Under the pieces are notes generated by a model that saw nothing but the letters and a program-made list of their open reading frames with translations, had not been told where the DNA came from and made no database searches. 64,000 nt of DNA, taken from Enterocloster lavalensis (GTDB lineage: Bacteria > Bacillota > Clostridia > Lachnospirales > Lachnospiraceae). Made by a program: the position numbers and the translations under genes. Below, in pieces: positions 60,832 through 64,000 of this stretch. The stretch lies in the NCBI RefSeq assembly GCF_902364025.1, contig NZ_CABJCG010000007.1, positions 186,001 through 250,000 of the forward strand, read 5' to 3'. Every line of letters starts with the position of its first letter. Within the stretch, counting starts at the first letter, position 1.

Positions 60832-62218
60832 AGCGCTGCTGAAAAAATTCGCGCTGGTGCTGCTGGCGGCGCTGTTTTTGAACAGTCTGATTTTCTATGG
60901 GGCCAGCAGCCGGAGTATTTTAAACAGCACCCGGGAGGACATGCTGTATATTCTGGAGAGCGCCGACAGCCTTCTGGAATACGGCGGCGATTTAAACGGC
61001 CAGGTGGCCCGGCTGGAGCTGGTCACGGACCGCTATGACAGCCGCCTGACCGTGATTGCGGCCGACGGATCGGTGGCCGCGGATACGGGGGCGGTGGCCG
61101 CTTCCCTGGACAACCACCTGGACCGGGAGGAGGTGGAGGCCGCCCTTAAGGGGGGCAGCGGGTACGCCATCCGCCGCTCCGCCACCCTGGGCAGGACCAT
61201 GCTCTATGTAGCTATGCGCTCCGCCCACTCGGACAACGTGCTGCGTTTGGCCGTGCCTTATTCAGGCATGCGGGAATACCTTCCGCTGCTGTTTCCGGCG
61301 GCCATGGGCAGTTTTATGCTGGCTTTGGCGTGCTCCATCGCGGCGACGGAGCGCTTTGTGTCCTCGGTCACCCGGCCGCTGCGGGTGATTTCCCGGGAGA
61401 TGCTAAAGGTAAGGGGGGACTACCGCTCCCTGAAATTTGAGCCAAGCCCGTACCCGGAGATCAATGTGATCGCGGACACCACCATGGAGATGTCCCGGGA
61501 TGTGGAGGAGTATCTGGCCCGGATCGAGAAGGAAAAGCAGATTCGCCAGGAGTTTTTCAGCAACGCCTCCCACGAGCTGAAAACGCCCATCACCTCCATC
61601 CAGGGCTACGCGGAGCTGCTGGAGGGCGGGCTGATCCGGGATGAGAACATGCAGCGGGATTTCGCCGGCCGCATCAAAAAAGAGGCCGTGCGCATGACCG
61701 GCCTGATCAACGACATCCTGATGATCTCCCGGCTGGAGACGAAGGAGGCGGAGGTGGTGATGACCGACGTGCGCATAAGCGTGCTCCTGGAGGAGATCGT
61801 GGGCAGCCTGAAGCCCCAGGCCGCCGCAGGCCAGGTGTTCATCCACATCGACTGCCAGCCCCTGATGATCCGCGCCAACGCCCAGCACATGCGGGAATTG
61901 TTCACCAACCTGATCGGAAACGCGGTCAAATACAACCGGCCCGGTGGCCAGGTCTGGGTGAACGTCCGGGAGGCGGACCACCAGATGGTGGCCCGGGTGC
62001 GGGACAACGGGGTGGGCATCCCGGAGGACTCCCTGGACCGCATTTTCGAGCGCTTTTACCGGGTGGACAAGGGCCGCAGCCGCAAGCAGGGCGGGACCGG
62101 ACTGGGCCTGTCCATAGTGAAGCACATCGTGGGCTATTACCACGGGACCATACGGGTGGAGTCGAAGCTGGACGAGGGGAGCGAGTTTGTGGTGATATTG
62201 CCGATGGACGAAACTTAA
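60824..62218 (+). CDS. PhoR-type sensor histidine kinase
   Basis: This 464-aa kinase has a first span at residues about 8-27, an extracellular sensor of about 120 residues, a second span at 153-175, a HAMP-like linker, the phospho-acceptor His250 in NASHELKTPITS, and the ATPase motifs LIGNAVKYN (N box), RDNGVGIPEDSLDRIFERFYR (G1/F box) and GGTGLGLSIVK (G2). It pairs with the response regulator just before. The signal is unknown; phosphate is only suggested by similarity. Confidence 0.94.
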   Translation: MRRALLKKFALVLLAALFLNSLIFYGASSRSILNSTREDMLYILESADSLLEYGGDLNGQVARLELVTDRYDSRLTVIAADGSVAADTGAVAASLDNHLDREEVEAALKGGSGYAIRRSATLGRTMLYVAMRSAHSDNVLRLAVPYSGMREYLPLLFPAAMGSFMLALACSIAATERFVSSVTRPLRVISREMLKVRGDYRSLKFEPSPYPEINVIADTTMEMSRDVEEYLARIEKEKQIRQEFFSNASHELKTPITSIQGYAELLEGGLIRDENMQRDFAGRIKKEAVRMTGLINDILMISRLETKEAEVVMTDVRISVLLEEIVGSLKPQAAAGQVFIHIDCQPLMIRANAQHMRELFTNLIGNAVKYNRPGGQVWVNVREADHQMVARVRDNGVGIPEDSLDRIFERFYRVDKGRSRKQGGTGLGLSIVKHIVGYYHGTIRVESKLDEGSEFVVILPMDET

Positions 62219-62249
62219 GAACTTTGATCCGGCAAGACTGTTAAAAGTG

Positions 62250-62275
62250 AGCCGCCTGTTTAAGGGCGGCTTTTT
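62250..62275 (+). terminator. terminator after the histidine kinase
   Basis: AGCCGCC pairs with GGCGGCT; the T tract (62271-62275) runs into the stop of the convergent Crp/Fnr gene. Confidence 0.75.
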
Positions 62276-62973
62276 CAATTCCCCGCCCCATGATCGTCCT
62301 CCCGCATCTCATCCGCCAAGGCCCGCACCTGTTCCCAGTCCAGAATGCGGAGTCCTTTCGGCACCCGCTCCAGAATCCGCTCTTCGCACAGCTCCGAGAT
62401 CAGTTGCATCAGATGGCGGTAGGAGATGGTCAGGTACTCGGCGATTTCCGTGTATTTCACGGACAGGACCCCGTCGTTTTGCAGAAGCAGCAGGCAGGCC
62501 GCCAGATTGTTGCGGCTGGGATAGGCGGTCAGGCACATGTAACGGTGGTTCTGGGCCACGTTCTGCTTCAGCGCCATGCTGCAGCAGAACCGGAGAAACT
62601 GCGCGTCCTGCAGCAGGGCGGCCCGGCAGCCCCGGGTGTCCACCTCGATGAAGCGGCACTTCGTCTGCGCCACGATGGGAAAAGGCCGCTTGTTCTCCTC
62701 AAACAGCTCCGGCACGCCGAAAAAGCTGGGCGGCGTGAAAAAATTGATCAGGGACTGCCTTCCGTTTTTGTGAAATCCGTACAGCTTGGCCGTGCCCCTC
62801 ACCAGATAGAGAATCCGCGTCAGCTGATCCGTGTTGCGGATGATGTACTCGCCCTTCTCGTACTCCGTGACGCGCAGATAGGGGCGGATATCAAAGGAAA
62901 AGTGAAGCAGAAATCCATTTTCTTTCAAAATTCTGTCCGTGGCTTCCGGGCTCTTTGCGCTCTTCAATTTCAT
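62275..62973 (-). CDS. Crp/Fnr-family transcriptional regulator
   Basis: The product is 232 aa: a cyclic-nucleotide-binding-like beta-barrel (residues about 20-130; EKGEYIIRNTDQLTRILYLVRGTAKLY) and a C-terminal helix-turn-helix (about 172-200; YTEIAEYLTISYRHLMQLISELC). The N-terminus lacks the Fnr cysteine cluster, so it senses something else. GGAGG touches the ATG at 62973; a TTG two codons later would have normal six-base spacing and may be the true start. It is divergent from an amidohydrolase gene with a palindrome between them. Confidence 0.88.
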   Translation of the reverse strand: MKLKSAKSPEATDRILKENGFLLHFSFDIRPYLRVTEYEKGEYIIRNTDQLTRILYLVRGTAKLYGFHKNGRQSLINFFTPPSFFGVPELFEENKRPFPIVAQTKCRFIEVDTRGCRAALLQDAQFLRFCCSMALKQNVAQNHRYMCLTAYPSRNNLAACLLLLQNDGVLSVKYTEIAEYLTISYRHLMQLISELCEERILERVPKGLRILDWEQVRALADEMREDDHGAGN

Positions 62974-62991
62974 CCTCCAAAATTCTTCATA

Positions 62992-63035
62992 ATGTGAGAA
63001 ATCTCATATTTTTTTCGTTACCCCTATTATATACT
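62992..63035 (+). promoter_or_regulatory. Crp/Fnr-type palindrome and promoter of the amidohydrolase
   Basis: ATGTGAGAAATCTCATAT (62992-63009) is an 18-bp palindrome with one mismatched pair, similar in form to a Crp/Fnr site. TATACT (63030-63035) is a likely -10 with no good -35. If transcription starts near 63042, the palindrome centre is at about -41.5, the position of class II activation by Crp/Fnr proteins. Confidence 0.6.
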
Positions 63036-63079
63036 AATTTTAACAAAATGAACATGATGTTTCACATAGGAGTGTTATT

Positions 63080-63910
63080 GTGTATAAAAAAATTGATTTC
63101 AGGGTGCGCCCGCCCTTCGGTAATTATCTGACTATGTTCCAAAATGAACAGGCGCATTTTGCCAGGCTCGCCGACGCCTTTGACTTTACCGTATCCGAAT
63201 CCCAGCGCACAGGCAATCTGGAACAGTTTGTGCGGGAAATGGACCTGGCCGGGGTGGAGCTCTGCGTGGTCCCGGAACGCAAGAACCTGGGAGGGGAGGA
63301 CGGAGGCATGTTTCCGCTGGTCTCCCGGTATCCCGGACGGTTCATGGTGTTCCCCTACATCGATCCCACGGACGGGGAGCGCGCGCTGGAGGAGATCGAC
63401 CGCTTCCGGGCGGTCTGGGATATCCGCGGGGTCAGTGCAGAGCCCACCTTTCAGCCCAGGCCCTACCGGTTCGACGATCCGGTGGCCTATCCCATGTATG
63501 AGAAGCTTCAGCGGGAGGATCTGGTCCTGTTTGTAAGCTACAGCGCCAAGCTCCTGCCCGTTGTGGATCCGGATACGGTGCGCCAGTTAGGCGCTCTGCT
63601 CCAGCGGTTCCCGGAGCTTAAAATCGTTGTGGGACACGGCGGATGGCCCTGGCACCTGGAGGTGATGGCCATGGCCTTCAACTCGCCCAATATCTACATT
63701 GTCCCGGACATGTACGGCCTGACCGGCGCGGGAAGCCAGGATTACGTAAAGGCCGCCAACACGCTGATGAAGGGCCAGATGCTCTTCGGCACCGCCTACC
63801 CGATTCTCAACATCGTGGACGCTGCCGGATTTTACGAGACCTGCGGGATAAAAGAATCCGTAATGCCGGATTTCTTTTACAATAATGCGGCGAAGCTGCT
63901 GAAACTGTGA
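63080..63910 (+). CDS. amidohydrolase family 2 protein
   Basis: This 276-aa Amidohydro_2 TIM-barrel protein is a distant relative of the one at 35242. IVVGHGGWPWHLEVMAMA near residue 177 gives the barrel His, and GTAYPILN near 234 stands where the catalytic Asp motif (GTDxP) normally is. The N-terminal HxH is replaced by IDFRVRPP. Two usual metal ligands are therefore not visible, so catalysis may be metal-free or altered. The start is GTG at 63080 after TAGGAG. It precedes a secreted-protein gene at the window edge. Confidence 0.75.
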   Translation: MYKKIDFRVRPPFGNYLTMFQNEQAHFARLADAFDFTVSESQRTGNLEQFVREMDLAGVELCVVPERKNLGGEDGGMFPLVSRYPGRFMVFPYIDPTDGERALEEIDRFRAVWDIRGVSAEPTFQPRPYRFDDPVAYPMYEKLQREDLVLFVSYSAKLLPVVDPDTVRQLGALLQRFPELKIVVGHGGWPWHLEVMAMAFNSPNIYIVPDMYGLTGAGSQDYVKAANTLMKGQMLFGTAYPILNIVDAAGFYETCGIKESVMPDFFYNNAAKLLKL

Positions 63911-63964
63911 CACATTGCGATGTATTACAGAAAAAACACCACACACCAAGAGGAGGAACGTAAC

Positions 63965-64000
63965 ATGAGAAAAGCACTATCCATCGGACTGTCACTTTGC
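63965..64000 (+). CDS. start of a secreted or lipoprotein gene, cut by the window
   Basis: Twelve codons are visible (RKALSIGLSLC after Met), after GAGGAGG. A basic start followed by hydrophobic residues fits a signal peptide. By analogy with the other clusters it is probably a transporter binding protein, but this is a guess. Confidence 0.5.
   Translation, partial: MRKALSIGLSLC

Overview
The window comes from a high-GC anaerobic Firmicute, most likely a gut Lachnospiraceae of the Enterocloster/Lachnoclostridium type. The reasons are strong AGGAGG ribosome-binding sites with some GTG and TTG starts, Gram-positive lipoprotein receptors, a SleB-type hydrolase, an anaerobic sulfatase maturase, a K+-dependent membrane pyrophosphatase, and DUF1537 and DUF1538 proteins. 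The genus is an inference from gene content. I see no rRNA, tRNA, CRISPR array, insertion sequence or prophage.

Layout: (1) 1-4025 is a citrate module: a CitMHS citrate permease (cut by the left edge) and citrate lyase citDEF. (2) 4384-11342 is a tripartite tricarboxylate transporter (TctC-TctB-TctA) fused operonically to a cytoplasmic sulfatase, a GntR regulator with a sugar-binding-type sensor, an array of five exact-length 34-bp tandem repeats, and the anaerobic sulfatase-maturating radical SAM enzyme. (3) 11723-26490 is a catabolic regulon of two units on either side of a LacI repressor. Unit one is a cysteine-desulfurase-like PLP enzyme, a fucose-isomerase-like protein and a TRAP transporter. 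Unit two is an LDH2-type dehydrogenase, an SDR, a second fucose-isomerase-like protein, an SMP-30 lactonase, an HpcH aldolase, a creatininase-family hydrolase and a DUF1537 kinase. Both units carry paired copies of a TGAATACGTATTCA operator. (4) 26636-28623 is a SleB-like hydrolase and a split chromate-type transporter. (5) 28588-34999 holds two LysR regulators, an aconitase-family hydratase, isocitrate dehydrogenase and a cupin. The promoters of the aconitase gene and of citD share the same LysR-like architecture and a 14-bp identity, so regions 1 and 5 look like one citrate regulon. (6) 35242-44046 is a second catabolic regulon: amidohydrolase, five-gene branched-chain-type ABC importer, two different PEP-mutase/isocitrate-lyase paralogs and a LacI regulator, with a perfect 20-bp palindrome in the promoter. 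(7) 44114-64000 is mixed: a DUF1538 membrane protein with a two-domain PII-like protein that has its own internal start, a DUF362 ferredoxin protein, MetY, cardiolipin synthase, an AT-rich acetyltransferase, HppA, an SLH/HlyD/MacB-type efflux operon, a dipeptidase, a PhoB/PhoR-type two-component pair with 11-bp phased repeats upstream, and a Crp/Fnr regulator divergent from an amidohydrolase, with a palindrome at about -41.5. The right edge cuts a secreted-protein gene.

Together the genes describe an anaerobe specialised in scavenging small organic acids and sugar acids. Four different importer types (CitMHS, TTT, TRAP, ABC) each sit next to dedicated lyases, dehydrogenases and a private regulator. 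The most novel parts are the LacI-controlled pathway of 11.7-26.5 kb, which joins a desulfurase-like enzyme to two unequal isomerase paralogs, and the TTT-sulfatase operon with its repeat array.
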